The notes under the pieces: model-generated
What the model was told of the DNA's origin: nothing
Databases searched by the model: none
What the model saw: only the letters and a program-made list of their open reading frames with translations
Program-made: the position numbers and the translations under genes
NCBI GenBank assembly: GCA_040414485.1
Contig: JBEDUK010000068.1
Location: 1 to 64,000, forward strand
Source: JBEDUK01 sp040414485
GTDB taxonomy: Bacteria; Actinomycetota; UBA4738
Length of the DNA stretch: 64,000 nt
Reading direction: 5' to 3'
Shown: in pieces, positions 52,488 through 61,679 of the stretch
Layout: the number at the start of each line of letters is the position of its first letter
Position numbering within the stretch: the first letter of the stretch is position 1

Positions 52488-52918
52488 GGCGTCCCCGAGA
52501 CGGCAAGGGGCCAGGCCGGGTGCCGCCGTCACTCCCGGATGGAACGCGGTGGTCGACGCGGCCCCCCCGACCGCGGACCCGCCCTCCGGGGCGGCACCCA
52601 GCCTGACCATGTCATCCCCCTGACCTGTCCCCATGCGGCCGGTCGGGCGTCGAAGTGATCGGTGTGATCGTTGGATCCAGTTCGATCCGTCCGACGAAAA
52701 GCTGACCTGCATGACGGTAGGGCGGCGCCTTGCGCCGCACATCCCCGATGCGGGGGGAACCGGCGGCGACGGGTTAGGCCGTTGGGCTGAGGCCCTTGGG
52801 CCATCGGTGCCGGCCGCGCCGTCGTGCGGGGATGGATTCGTCGCTCCGGGCACGGCCGTGGGAAACTTCAGGCCCGCCGACCGGGAGGGACGGCGCGCCG
52901 ACGTCACGGAGATCGCCA
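52488..52918. other. 431-bp gap with GC-rich hairpins, no gene recognised
   Basis: Between the response regulator and the PPOX gene. It contains several perfect short hairpins: GGATC/GATCC near 52673-52688, GGCGGCGCC/GCGCCGC near 52721-52738, GGCCC/GGGCC at 52791-52802. A repeated GTGATCG lies near 52656-52670. No open frame has convincing codon use. It could be a long structured leader of the PPOX-nitrilase operon. Confidence 0.45.
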
Positions 52919-53548
52919 ATGTCCGCTTCGAGCTCCTCCGAGGTCTCCGTCTCGTTCCACGAGGGAAGCCGGACGCTCCAGGACCGGTTCGACACGCGTC
53001 GCATCGCGGATCGGATCGACGACCTGCTGGTGCGCGCGACCATCACGGAGAGCGATCGTGCATTCATCGAAGGGGCAGACTGCTTCTTCCTGGCGACGGC
53101 CGACGCCCAGGGCCGCCCGAACTGTTCGTACAAGGGCGGCGCGCCCGGGTTCGTAAAGGTGGTTGACGATCGCACCATCGCGTTCCCGAATTACGACGGC
53201 AACGGGATGTACCTGTCGATGGGCAACGTTCTGGTCAATCCATCGGTGGGGCTTCTGTTCATCGATTTCGAACGCGGGCACCGGATGCGGCTGAACGGCG
53301 AGGCGTCGATCGACCCCGGCGACCCGCTCCTGGAGGAGTACCCGGAGGCGCAGTTCGTCGTCCGGGTTCGCGCTCGCGAGGTCTTTCCGAACTGCCCCCG
53401 GTACATCCACCGGCGGACGCTGGTCCGGCGGTCGGAGTTCGTTCCGAGGGCCGAGTGCAGCACGCCGGTGCCGGACTGGAAGCGCTCGGAGTGGGCGCAC
53501 GACTATCTCCCCGCGGCCGATCCCGCGCGTGGGACTGAGGAGGGTTAG
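52919..53548 (+). CDS. Pyridoxamine 5'-phosphate oxidase-like flavoprotein
   Basis: A 209-residue split-barrel FMN protein. FIEGADCFFLATADAQGRPNCSYKGG is the typical FMN-binding first part, followed by TIAFPNYDGNGMYLSMGN and VGLLFIDFERGHRMRLNGEA. Relatives reduce or bind small electrophiles or F420; the true reaction is unknown. GGAG lies about 8 bases before ATG 52919. First gene of a three-gene unit with the nitrilase (6 bp) and a TIGR03086 protein, perhaps a detoxification set. Confidence 0.88.
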   Translation: MSASSSSEVSVSFHEGSRTLQDRFDTRRIADRIDDLLVRATITESDRAFIEGADCFFLATADAQGRPNCSYKGGAPGFVKVVDDRTIAFPNYDGNGMYLSMGNVLVNPSVGLLFIDFERGHRMRLNGEASIDPGDPLLEEYPEAQFVVRVRAREVFPNCPRYIHRRTLVRRSEFVPRAECSTPVPDWKRSEWAHDYLPAADPARGTEEG

Positions 53549-53554
53549 GCCGGC

Positions 53555-54616
53555 ATGGAGACCGTGGTCGCGGCGGCGGTGCAGGCCACGCCGGTGCTGC
53601 TCGACCGGGAGGCGACGCTCGCCAAGGCGGTTCGGCTGATCAAGGAGGCCGGGGCCAACGGCGCCGGGCTGATCGTGTTCGGCGAGACGTTCGTGCCCGG
53701 ATACCCCGAATGGGTCTGGCGGCTCTCGCCGTGGAGCGGGCCGTCCGGCGCGCTCTATGCGCGGCTGCTCGACCAGGCGGTGGACGTTCCGAGCGCGACG
53801 ACCGAGGCGATCGGGCGCGCGGCGCGCCGCGCGAAGGCGCACGTGGCGATCGGCGTGGAGGAGCGGGGCCGGCGCGACTCGACCGTGTACAACACGCTGC
53901 TGTACTTCGGTCCGGACGGGTCGCTGCTCGGCACGCACCGCAAGCTCATGCCCACGGGTGCGGAGCGACTGGTCTGGGGTTACGGCGACGGTTCGACCAT
54001 GCCGGTGTTCGACACGCCGTTCGGCCGGCTGGGCGGGCTGCTGTGCTGGGAGAACTACATGCCGCTGGCGCGCGCGGCCATGTACGCGAAGGGCGTCGAC
54101 GTCTGGGTGGCGCCCACGTGGGACGACGATCCGGTCTGGGTCTCGACCATGCAGCACGTCGCGAAGGAGGGGCGCGTGCACGTGGTGGGTGCGAACACCG
54201 TCATCCGTGCCACCGATGTGCCATCGTCGCTGCCGGGCTGGGAAGAGGTCTGGAAGGGCGACGATGCGTGGATGAGCGTCGGCCGCTCCCTGATCGTCGG
54301 ATCGGGCGGGGAGATCCTGGCCGGCCCGCTGGTGGAGGAGGAGGGCATCCTGTACGCCGAACTGGACTCGTCGCGGGCGCGCGGGCAGCGGGCGGCGTTC
54401 GATCCGGTCGGGCACTACTCGCGGCCGGACGTGTTCGAGCTCGTCGTCCATGAGGATGCCCGCGCGCCGGTGTCGAACGATGCGGGTGGCCGGCCGACGC
54501 CGCCGGTCTCCGCGCAGCCACCGGAGGTGGCGGCGGCGTCGAACGGCCAACGCGGACCAGCCGCGAAGCGGGGTGCCGGCAGGACCAGGGTGGGGACGAA
54601 AGGGGGGAAGCGGTGA
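53555..54616 (+). CDS. Nitrilase
   Basis: A 353-residue carbon-nitrogen hydrolase of the true nitrilase branch. The Glu-Lys-Cys triad is visible: Glu44 in FGETFVPGYP, Lys130 in HRKLMPT, Cys164 in CWENYMP. The CWENYMP form is typical of enzymes that convert nitriles to acids or hydrate cyanide rather than of amidases. The last 50 residues are a proline/glycine/lysine-rich disordered tail beyond the catalytic fold. Six bases after the PPOX gene, with AGGAGGG upstream; its stop overlaps the next GTG. Confidence 0.93.
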   Translation: METVVAAAVQATPVLLDREATLAKAVRLIKEAGANGAGLIVFGETFVPGYPEWVWRLSPWSGPSGALYARLLDQAVDVPSATTEAIGRAARRAKAHVAIGVEERGRRDSTVYNTLLYFGPDGSLLGTHRKLMPTGAERLVWGYGDGSTMPVFDTPFGRLGGLLCWENYMPLARAAMYAKGVDVWVAPTWDDDPVWVSTMQHVAKEGRVHVVGANTVIRATDVPSSLPGWEEVWKGDDAWMSVGRSLIVGSGGEILAGPLVEEEGILYAELDSSRARGQRAAFDPVGHYSRPDVFELVVHEDARAPVSNDAGGRPTPPVSAQPPEVAAASNGQRGPAAKRGAGRTRVGTKGGKR

Positions 54617-55179
54617 CCGACATCGTCGATCTGCACCGCCGGTCGGTGGAGTGGTTCGGCTCGAACGTCGAGAAGGTCGGCGACGACCAGTGGGGGATGT
54701 CCACGCCGTGCGCGGACTGGGACGTGCGGGCGCTGGTGAATCACATCGTCTCGGAGGCGCTGTGGACCGCGCCGCTGATGGAGGGCAAGACGATCACAGA
54801 GGTGGGCGACGTCTACGACGGCGACGTCCTGGGCGATGACCCGAAAGGTGCGTGGCGGGCCGCGTCGGCCTCGGCGTTGGCGTCGGCCGCGCCCGACGGC
54901 GCGATGGACCGGATCGTGCATCTCTCGTTCGGCGACTTCCCGGCATCCGAATACGCGTACCAGCTGTTCGCCGACCACCTGATCCACGGCTGGGACCTGG
55001 CCCGCGGGATCGGCGCGGACGAGGCCATGGATCCCGAACTGGTCGACGCGTGCGCGGCGTGGTTCGCCTCCATGGAGGAGGTCTACCGGCAGAGCGGCGC
55101 GACGGCAGCGCGCCCGTCCGTTCCCGATGACGCGGACGCACAGACGCGGCTGCTCGCCGCGTTCGGCCGGATGACCTGA
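54613..55179 (+). CDS. TIGR03086 family (DinB-like, metal-binding) protein
   Basis: A 188-residue four-helix-bundle protein of the mycothiol-dependent isomerase/DinB superfamily. MSTPCADWDVRALVNHIV (about 29-46) and ADHLIHGWDLARGIG (about 126-140) supply the three histidine-type metal ligands. Such proteins often use mycothiol or another low-molecular thiol. GTG 54613 overlaps the nitrilase stop, so it is part of the PPOX-nitrilase unit; a thiol-dependent step in nitrile or cyanide handling is possible but unproven. Confidence 0.88.
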   Translation: MTDIVDLHRRSVEWFGSNVEKVGDDQWGMSTPCADWDVRALVNHIVSEALWTAPLMEGKTITEVGDVYDGDVLGDDPKGAWRAASASALASAAPDGAMDRIVHLSFGDFPASEYAYQLFADHLIHGWDLARGIGADEAMDPELVDACAAWFASMEEVYRQSGATAARPSVPDDADAQTRLLAAFGRMT

Positions 55180-55182
55180 GCG

Positions 55183-55830
55183 CTACCTCCGCTCCAGGGC
55201 GAGCCGGACCCCGAACGCGATAAGAGCCACGCCGGTCACGCGTTCGATCCAGCGCCGTACCGCCGATCGCTTGAGGACGGCGGCCAGCTTCGTGGCGACC
55301 ACCGTGTAGGTCAGCAGCCACGTCAGCCCGATCGTGGCGAAGATCGCGCCGAGCAGGAGCGTGACCCAGAACACGGGCGCGCCAGGCGCGACGAACTGCG
55401 GCAGGAACGAGGTGAAGAACACGCCGATCTTCGGATTCAGCAGATTGCTGAGCAGCCCCTGACGGAACGCGGGCGGCTCGGCTCGTTCGGAGGTCGCGGC
55501 CGCCATTTCCGCGCCGTCGGGCCCCTCGGGCGAACGGTCACCGTGCCTGCGGCACGTATCCACGATCGCCTGGATGCCCAGGAACACGAGGTACACCGCC
55601 CCGGCCAGCCTGAGCAGGTCGAAGACCCGAGTGCTTGCCCGGAGCAGCGCCGCGACACCGATCGCCGCCGCGAGTGTCCAGCAGAGCAGTCCCGTGACCA
55701 CGCCGAGGCTCGTCCTGATCGCGGACCCTCGTCCGTGCTGCAGCGCGTTCTTCGTCACGATCGCGGTGTCCGGCCCCGGCGCAAGCACGATCAGGACGGT
55801 CAGAACGAGGAAGGCGCCGAGGTTGCGCAT
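55183..55830 (-). CDS. LysE/RhtB family amino-acid exporter
   Basis: A 215-residue membrane protein with six segments. The family motif VLAPGPDTAIVTKNALQHGRGSAI is near residues 15-38, and LLSNLLNPKIGVFFTSFLPQF is near 125-145. It exports amino acids or derivatives. ATG 55830 lies 10 bases after a -10 box. Convergent with the TIGR03086 gene (3 bp) and divergent from the giant cyclase-STAND gene. Confidence 0.92.
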   Translation of the reverse strand: MRNLGAFLVLTVLIVLAPGPDTAIVTKNALQHGRGSAIRTSLGVVTGLLCWTLAAAIGVAALLRASTRVFDLLRLAGAVYLVFLGIQAIVDTCRRHGDRSPEGPDGAEMAAATSERAEPPAFRQGLLSNLLNPKIGVFFTSFLPQFVAPGAPVFWVTLLLGAIFATIGLTWLLTYTVVATKLAAVLKRSAVRRWIERVTGVALIAFGVRLALERR

Positions 55831-55840
55831 CGGTGCGCGA

Positions 55841-55846
55841 ACTGTA
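55841..55846 (-). promoter_or_regulatory. -10 hexamer TACAGT of the LysE gene
   Basis: Reads TACAGT on the minus strand, 10 bases before ATG 55830. Confidence 0.4.
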
Positions 55847-55972
55847 CGTCCGGGTGGTCCGCCAGCAGGTGACACACATCACACCGGCTTGGTGACGAAC
55901 GCACTGTGCAGCGTTTCCCCTCTACCTGAGCATCTGTCATGCCACACGGGGCCGTGGCGGGGGGTAGGACAG

Positions 55973-58900
55973 GTGGACGAAGGATCGTTGTCTGGTTCCG
56001 CGTCGGTTGAGGATCCGATCCGGCGGAATCAGGCCAAGCCGGTGACGCTCACCTTCATGATCGCCGACGTGCGCGGGTACACCGCGTTCACGCGCGAGCG
56101 GGGCGACGCCGCGGCCGCAATGCTTGCGAAGAAGTTCGCGGACCTCGCGCGGGAAGCGGTCGAAGCCCGAACCGGCCGCGTCCTGGAGCTCCGTGGCGAC
56201 GAGGCGCTCGCGGTGTTCTCGTCGCCCGCGCAGGCGGTCAAAGCGGCGATCGAGTTCGAAGCGACCTGCGCGGAGGAGAGCCGGACCGAACCGGCGCTGC
56301 AGCTACCCGTGGGCATCGGCATCGACGCCGGCGAGGCGGTGCCGGTCGAGGACGGCTACCGGGGCGTTGCCCTGAACATGGCGGCCCGACTGTGCTCGAG
56401 TGCGGGCGCCGGTCAGGTCCTCGTCACGCGGACCGTGATGGACCGGGCCGGCGCGCTCGATGACGTCGTGTTCGCCGAACGGGGCCGATCGACGTTCAAG
56501 GGCTTCGAAGAACCCGTCGAGGTGATCGAAGCGCTGCCAGTCGCTCGGCCGGAAACCGCGGAGTCCGCGGCGGATGGGGCGGCGGCGGCGGTCCGCAGTC
56601 GTTCGAGTCACGCCCTATCTGACCTCGAGACGATCACCCCGCTCGTGGGTCGCGAAGCCGACCTTCGATGGCTGCGCGGGACCTGGCGACAGGCGCGGCG
56701 CGGGCGGGGCAGGTTGCTCTTCGTTTCGGGCCCGCCGCAGACCGGCAAGACGCGCCTGGCGGCGGAGTTCGCCATGCAGGCGCACGAGGAGGGCGCGGAT
56801 GTTCGCGCCGTCGGCGCCGGCGGCGCCGGCATGGCGCTCGCACTCGCCGCGCTCCGCGAGGCGTTCGTCGCGACCACCCCCACGGTGATCGTGCTCGACG
56901 ATGCGGACGTGGCGGGCGTGCCTCTGGGGGAGGGGCTGGCCTCGGCGATCGATGCGGTCGCGACGCGTCCGGTGCTGATCCTCGCGCTGATCCGGCAGGC
57001 GGATACGTCGCCCGAACTGGCAGCGGCGGTGGCGCGCGCGGACGTGCGCGGCGACGGGCTTCGGGTGCTCGGCCCGCTGGATCTCGACGGCGTCCGGGAG
57101 ATCGTTCGCGTGTACGCGGGCTCGGATGTGCTGGACGCGCCCGTCGAGTCGATAACTCGTTCGTCCGGCGGGGTCCCCGGCAGGGTGCACGAGGTGGCGA
57201 GCGAGTGGGCCCGTTCCGAGGCGAGCCGCCGGCTCGCCGCGGCTGCCGAATGGCTCGCGGCCGGCCGGGCCCAACGGTCGGCGGACCTGGAGTTCGCCAA
57301 CAACGTGATCGCGCTGAAGCTCGGCCGGCTCTACACGGTTGAAGGCCGCGACGCCCTGCCCGACCCCGACGCTCAACTGTGCCCGTACCAGGGCTTGGCG
57401 CCCTTCGAGGCCGAGGACGCGCAGCATTTCTTCGGCAGGGAGCGTCTGGTCGGTGATCTGGCCGCCCGGACCGTGCAGTCCGGTCTGCTTGGCGTCGTCG
57501 GGCCGTCCGGGAGTGGGAAGTCCTCGCTCATCGCCGCGGGGCTGCTTCCATCGCTGTCGGCCGGCCTGCTGCCGGGGAGCGACCGCTGGCGGCAGGTGAC
57601 CCTCCGGCCGGGCGAGCATCCGATGGATGAACTGCGTGAGGCCCTGGCGGCCGCGGGGATGCCGGTTTCACGCGAGGGCGGCATCGACGAGGTCATCGAC
57701 GGTCTTGCCGAGGGCGAACAGCTCGTTCTGTGCGTCGATCAGTTCGAGGAGACGTTCACCACGTGCGCGGACGACACAGAACGGGAGGCCTTCCTGGGCG
57801 AGCTCACGGATGCGGCCGACCGGCCCGCTCGGGCCGTCGTCGTGCTCGGCATCCGCAGCGACTTCTACGGCCACTGCGCGCCGTTCGCCCGGCTGGCCGA
57901 GTCGCTCGCGGCGAACAACGTCCTGGTCGGGCCGATGACGCAGGACGAGCTTCGTCGCGCCATCGAGCTTCCCGCGCGGCGCAGCGGGGTTCGGATCGAG
58001 TCGTCGCTGGTCGACGCCCTCGTGAACGAGGTCGTGGACGAACCCGGCGGCCTTCCGCTGCTATCGACCGCCCTGGTGGAGCTGTGGGGGGCGCGTCAGG
58101 ACGGCTGGATCCGGTCGGACGCATACGAGCGCACCGGCGGCGTCCGCGGTGCCGTCGCCCGGCTCGCCGAGTCGGCCTTCGCGCATCTGAACGATGTCCA
58201 AAAGGACGCCGCTCGCCGGGTACTGCTGCGGCTCGTCGCGAGCGGTGAGGGGGAGAGCGTCACACGGCGCCGCGTATCGCTCGATGAGTTCGACCTCGAA
58301 CGCGATCCGGCCGCCGCCGCCGTCATCGATGCGTTCACGCAGGATCGCCTTCTGACGCGGTCCGACGGAACCGTGGAGGTCGCTCACGAGGCCTTGCTCC
58401 GCGAATGGCCGCGCCTGCGCGAATGGATCGACGAGGACGCGCAGGGGCGGCAGCTGCGGATGCACGTCACGCAGTCGGCGCGGCAGTGGCGCGACCGCCA
58501 GGACGACCCATCCGAGCTGTACCGTGGGGCCCGGCTGTCGGCGGCGCTCGACTGGTCGGGCGAGCACGCGACGGATATGAACGAGCTCGAGCGGGAGTTC
58601 CTCGCCGCCAGCCGTCAGGCGAGCGAACGGGACGCCGACCGCCAGCGGCGAACCAACCGCAGGTTGCGCGGCCTCCTGGTGGGCGTCGGCGTGTTCCTCG
58701 TCATCGCGCTGGTCGCGGGATCGCTCGCTCTGGTCCAGCAGTCGAGGGCGCGCGCCTCGGCGGCGCGTGCCCAACGCGCGGCGACCGATTCGCTCGCGAA
58801 CACGCTCGGGGCAGAGGGCATCGACCAGCTGCGCCTCGACCGGGGGCTCCTGCTGTCCCGTGAGGCGATGAACCTGGAGGTCTCCCAACAGACGAAGAGC

Positions 58901-60955
58901 AATCTGCTGGCGACCGTGCTTCGAAGTCCGCAGCAGATCGGCGCGATCTACTTCGGCGACCAGGGGCTTCGCCCTCAGCACATCGCGCTCAGCCCGGATG
59001 GACGTGTGCTCGCCGGAACCTTCAACGACTCGTCGGTCAGGTTCGTCGATGCCCATACGCTGCGCCACCTCGCCACCGTGCAGAACCTCGGCAACCCGAT
59101 CGCGCCGATGGCCTTTTCCCCCGACGGGCGGCTGTTCGCGACCATGGGGGACGATGTGGGCGACGTTCGGTTGGTCGACACGACCACGTACCGGCCCGGG
59201 CGGCTGATCGTCGTCCCGCCCGAGTACAAGAACACCAACTACAACGTTCACTTCACCAACCTGGCGTTCTCCCCGGATGGGCGTTCGATCTGGTACGGCA
59301 GCGAGGTCTGGCCTCCGAACGTGTTCGATCCCAGCGTCGCCCCGAGGAGTCTCGTCGAACAGTTCGACGTCGCCACCGGCCGCCTCCTCAAGCGCCTGGT
59401 TATCGGAAAGGACTGGCAGATCGGGTTCGCCCTGCCATCCGCTGGATCGCAGTTGATCGTCGCCGACGAACGGGCCGTCTCGATCCTCGACGCGGCCACC
59501 GGGCACGTGATCCGGACGGTTCCGCTCGCGGGGTTTGAGGGAAAGGAGTTCCGCCTCCCGATCGCGCTCAGCCACGACGGAGGGACCCTGGCGATCGGGC
59601 GCCTTGACGGCACGATAACGGCGGTCTCGCTGGCGAACGGCGCCGTCACGACCCTCACGGGACCCGATTCGCAGGCCGTGGAGGGGCTGGCGTTCACGCC
59701 GGACGGAACGAGGCTCGTTTCGGCCGGGGACGACCGTCTGATTCTCATCTGGGACGCCAGGACCGGGACGCTGGAGGAAACGCTCACCGGGCACGCCGGA
59801 CCCGTCCACGGCATGGCCACCGATGGCGGCACCATCTACACCTCGAGCCTGGACGGGACGATCTTCGCCTGGGACCTCACACAGACACGAGGGTTCGGGC
59901 ACCAGTTCACCGCCGGCAAGGGGGACGACCTGGGCGATCCCGTGGACCTGCCCGCCGAGGCGTTCGCACTGGCTCCCGACGGGCGATCGATGGCGGTGGG
60001 CCAGACCGACGGAACCGTTCACGTCTGGGACATCTCGTCGTTCCCCTACCGTCTCGCTCGCGAGATCAAGGGGATCCTTGCCCCGGGCGGGGTCACGTCG
60101 CTCGCGTACACCCCGGACGGGCGTACCCTGCTGGCCGCGGACCTGAAGGGCCACTTCGTCCTGGTGAACACGTTCTCCGGCGAATACCGCCCGGTCAAGG
60201 GATTCACTGGTACGGTCACGGGCGCCACGTTCAGTCCGGATGGACGGTTCGTCGCGGCTACGCAGCAGTCCTGCAGTCCGGATGGCTGTAAGAGCGCGCT
60301 CGGGCTATGGGTTGTGGCCAACGCCCGCATGGTCCATCCGCTCATGAAGATGCCCGGCGGCGGCCCCCTGGCCTTCTCGCCGAATGGCCGGACGCTCGTC
60401 GTGCCGACGGGGGGACTGGCCGAGGTGATCGACGTGCGCGCATGGAAGGTCGTCAGGCGGATCCAGCCCGACGCGGATGGGTTCGCAGCGTTCTCCCCTG
60501 ACGGCCGCCTCCTGGCAACCACCGGTGGCACCGGGCTCATGAGGCTCTGGGACACGCGTACGTGGAAGCAGCTCGGCCAGCCCGTCCAGATCGCGGCCGG
60601 AGACGGCGTGAGCCTGTCGTTCGATCCGACCGGTCGCCTGCTCGCCACGACGGGAAGCGATGGGACGGTGAGGATCCTCGACGTGTCTCACCCGGCGCTC
60701 GCAACACAGTTCGGCCCGTCGGCCTTGCCACCAGTCACCGATCTGTGGACCTCGGCCACGTTCACGCATGACGGAAGTGCGCTCGTCGTGGTCAATGAGT
60801 CCGGTCAGGCCTGGGTGTGGCCGATGCGCTGGCAGTCGTGGGCGACCTACGCATGCGACACCGCACGCCGTCAGCTGAGCCGTGCGGAGTGGAGCGAATT
60901 CGTCACCGGCAGGCCGTACGCGCCGGTGTGCCCGGCGGGGACGCGGACCGGCTGA
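55973..60955 (+). CDS. Giant cyclase-like - dual STAND NTPase - WD40 receptor
   Basis: A 1660-residue signalling protein. Order: class III cyclase-like domain (about 20-190), AAA/STAND domain with Walker A GPPQTGKTR near 252, a second nSTAND1-type NTPase with FFGRERL and GPSGSGKSS near 510, one membrane segment (about 900-922), and about 650 residues of WD40-like repeats (FSPDGR, LAFTPDGTRL, GSDGTVRILD recur). The cyclase part keeps aspartates (IADVRGYT, RGDEAL), asparagine and arginine (LNMAARL). It lacks the substrate lysine (ELRGDE) and the base-reading aspartate (YRGVALN). It may bind rather than cyclise nucleotides. Start GTG 55973 is tentative; GTG 56041 is also in frame. Confidence 0.88.
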   Translation: MDEGSLSGSASVEDPIRRNQAKPVTLTFMIADVRGYTAFTRERGDAAAAMLAKKFADLAREAVEARTGRVLELRGDEALAVFSSPAQAVKAAIEFEATCAEESRTEPALQLPVGIGIDAGEAVPVEDGYRGVALNMAARLCSSAGAGQVLVTRTVMDRAGALDDVVFAERGRSTFKGFEEPVEVIEALPVARPETAESAADGAAAAVRSRSSHALSDLETITPLVGREADLRWLRGTWRQARRGRGRLLFVSGPPQTGKTRLAAEFAMQAHEEGADVRAVGAGGAGMALALAALREAFVATTPTVIVLDDADVAGVPLGEGLASAIDAVATRPVLILALIRQADTSPELAAAVARADVRGDGLRVLGPLDLDGVREIVRVYAGSDVLDAPVESITRSSGGVPGRVHEVASEWARSEASRRLAAAAEWLAAGRAQRSADLEFANNVIALKLGRLYTVEGRDALPDPDAQLCPYQGLAPFEAEDAQHFFGRERLVGDLAARTVQSGLLGVVGPSGSGKSSLIAAGLLPSLSAGLLPGSDRWRQVTLRPGEHPMDELREALAAAGMPVSREGGIDEVIDGLAEGEQLVLCVDQFEETFTTCADDTEREAFLGELTDAADRPARAVVVLGIRSDFYGHCAPFARLAESLAANNVLVGPMTQDELRRAIELPARRSGVRIESSLVDALVNEVVDEPGGLPLLSTALVELWGARQDGWIRSDAYERTGGVRGAVARLAESAFAHLNDVQKDAARRVLLRLVASGEGESVTRRRVSLDEFDLERDPAAAAVIDAFTQDRLLTRSDGTVEVAHEALLREWPRLREWIDEDAQGRQLRMHVTQSARQWRDRQDDPSELYRGARLSAALDWSGEHATDMNELEREFLAASRQASERDADRQRRTNRRLRGLLVGVGVFLVIALVAGSLALVQQSRARASAARAQRAATDSLANTLGAEGIDQLRLDRGLLLSREAMNLEVSQQTKSNLLATVLRSPQQIGAIYFGDQGLRPQHIALSPDGRVLAGTFNDSSVRFVDAHTLRHLATVQNLGNPIAPMAFSPDGRLFATMGDDVGDVRLVDTTTYRPGRLIVVPPEYKNTNYNVHFTNLAFSPDGRSIWYGSEVWPPNVFDPSVAPRSLVEQFDVATGRLLKRLVIGKDWQIGFALPSAGSQLIVADERAVSILDAATGHVIRTVPLAGFEGKEFRLPIALSHDGGTLAIGRLDGTITAVSLANGAVTTLTGPDSQAVEGLAFTPDGTRLVSAGDDRLILIWDARTGTLEETLTGHAGPVHGMATDGGTIYTSSLDGTIFAWDLTQTRGFGHQFTAGKGDDLGDPVDLPAEAFALAPDGRSMAVGQTDGTVHVWDISSFPYRLAREIKGILAPGGVTSLAYTPDGRTLLAADLKGHFVLVNTFSGEYRPVKGFTGTVTGATFSPDGRFVAATQQSCSPDGCKSALGLWVVANARMVHPLMKMPGGGPLAFSPNGRTLVVPTGGLAEVIDVRAWKVVRRIQPDADGFAAFSPDGRLLATTGGTGLMRLWDTRTWKQLGQPVQIAAGDGVSLSFDPTGRLLATTGSDGTVRILDVSHPALATQFGPSALPPVTDLWTSATFTHDGSALVVVNESGQAWVWPMRWQSWATYACDTARRQLSRAEWSEFVTGRPYAPVCPAGTRTG

Positions 60956-60961
60956 GCCCGG

Positions 60962-61594
60962 CTACGACCCGAGACCTGTGATGCCACGCCAGGCCAACTG
61001 CACCAGCGTGTCCAGCGCGGCGCGGCGCTCCGCCGGCGGCGCGCCCGGATCGCGCCGGGCGACGTTCTCCACCATCCCGATCAGCCCGAGCGCGACCGTC
61101 TCGGCGTGCACCCGATCGAGCCGCCCCTGCGATTCCCGCGCGATGAGATCCGCCACCTCCGACAGGATCATGGCGCGGAACGCCTCCACGTGGTGTCGGA
61201 AGTCGTCCTCGGCGCCGACGGTCTCCTGCATCAGCAGGCGAAACCCTTCGGCGTGCTCGTCGACGAAGTCGAAGTACGCCTGAAACGACGCGCGGATCCG
61301 TTCGCGATTCCCCGTGGGCGCGTCGAGCGCGCTTCGGACCCGGTCGTGGAGCGTGGTCAGATCGGCATCCAGAAGTGCCAGGTAGAGATCCCGCTTCGAC
61401 GGAAAGTGGTCGTAGAGGATGGGTTTCGTAACACCCGCTTCTCGCGCGACCGCGTCCATCGAGACCTGGTGATAGCCGGCGGTGCCGAACAGACGCCTGG
61501 CCACGTCCAGCAGTTGCGCCCGGCGTTCCGGCGCCCGCATCCGTCGCCGCGGCTCAGACGCCGCGCTGAGGCCCCCGGGTTGACCGACCGACAT
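60962..61594 (-). CDS. TetR family regulator beside acyl-CoA dehydrogenase
   Basis: A 210-residue TetR repressor with the helix-turn-helix at about residues 28-72 (LFGTAGYHQVSMDAVAREAGVTKPILYDHF). The C-terminal domain is of the actinobacterial lipid-regulator style (FDFVDEHAEGFRLLMQE). It is divergent from the acyl-CoA dehydrogenase. The gap holds two tandem palindromic sites (61607-61635), its likely operator. An acyl-CoA ligand is a reasonable guess. Six bases separate its stop from that of the giant receptor gene. Confidence 0.93.
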   Translation of the reverse strand: MSVGQPGGLSAASEPRRRMRAPERRAQLLDVARRLFGTAGYHQVSMDAVAREAGVTKPILYDHFPSKRDLYLALLDADLTTLHDRVRSALDAPTGNRERIRASFQAYFDFVDEHAEGFRLLMQETVGAEDDFRHHVEAFRAMILSEVADLIARESQGRLDRVHAETVALGLIGMVENVARRDPGAPPAERRAALDTLVQLAWRGITGLGS

Positions 61595-61606
61595 CGCCGG
61601 GTATCA

Positions 61607-61635
61607 TTACCACACGGTAACCTACTGATCGGTAA
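61607..61635. promoter_or_regulatory. Tandem palindromic operator between tetR and acyl-CoA dehydrogenase
   Basis: Site 1 (61607-61620) is a perfect inverted repeat TTACC-N4-GGTAA. Site 2 (61622-61635) is an imperfect copy, CTACT-N4-GGTAA, offset by 15 bp. Site 2 overlaps the start of a -10-like TAACTT (61633-61638) facing the dehydrogenase. The layout suits cooperative binding by two repressor dimers. Confidence 0.65.
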
Positions 61636-61679
61636 CTTAGGCCTGCAGGCCAGGGCAGAGCGCGACAGGAGCGAACGAA

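Noticed and set aside
52655..52740. GACGAAAAGC next to a hairpin, reminiscent of a cyclic-di-GMP (GEMM) riboswitch
   Set aside because: The expected upstream conserved segment and the tetraloop-receptor pairing are missing. The resemblance is limited to a few bases.
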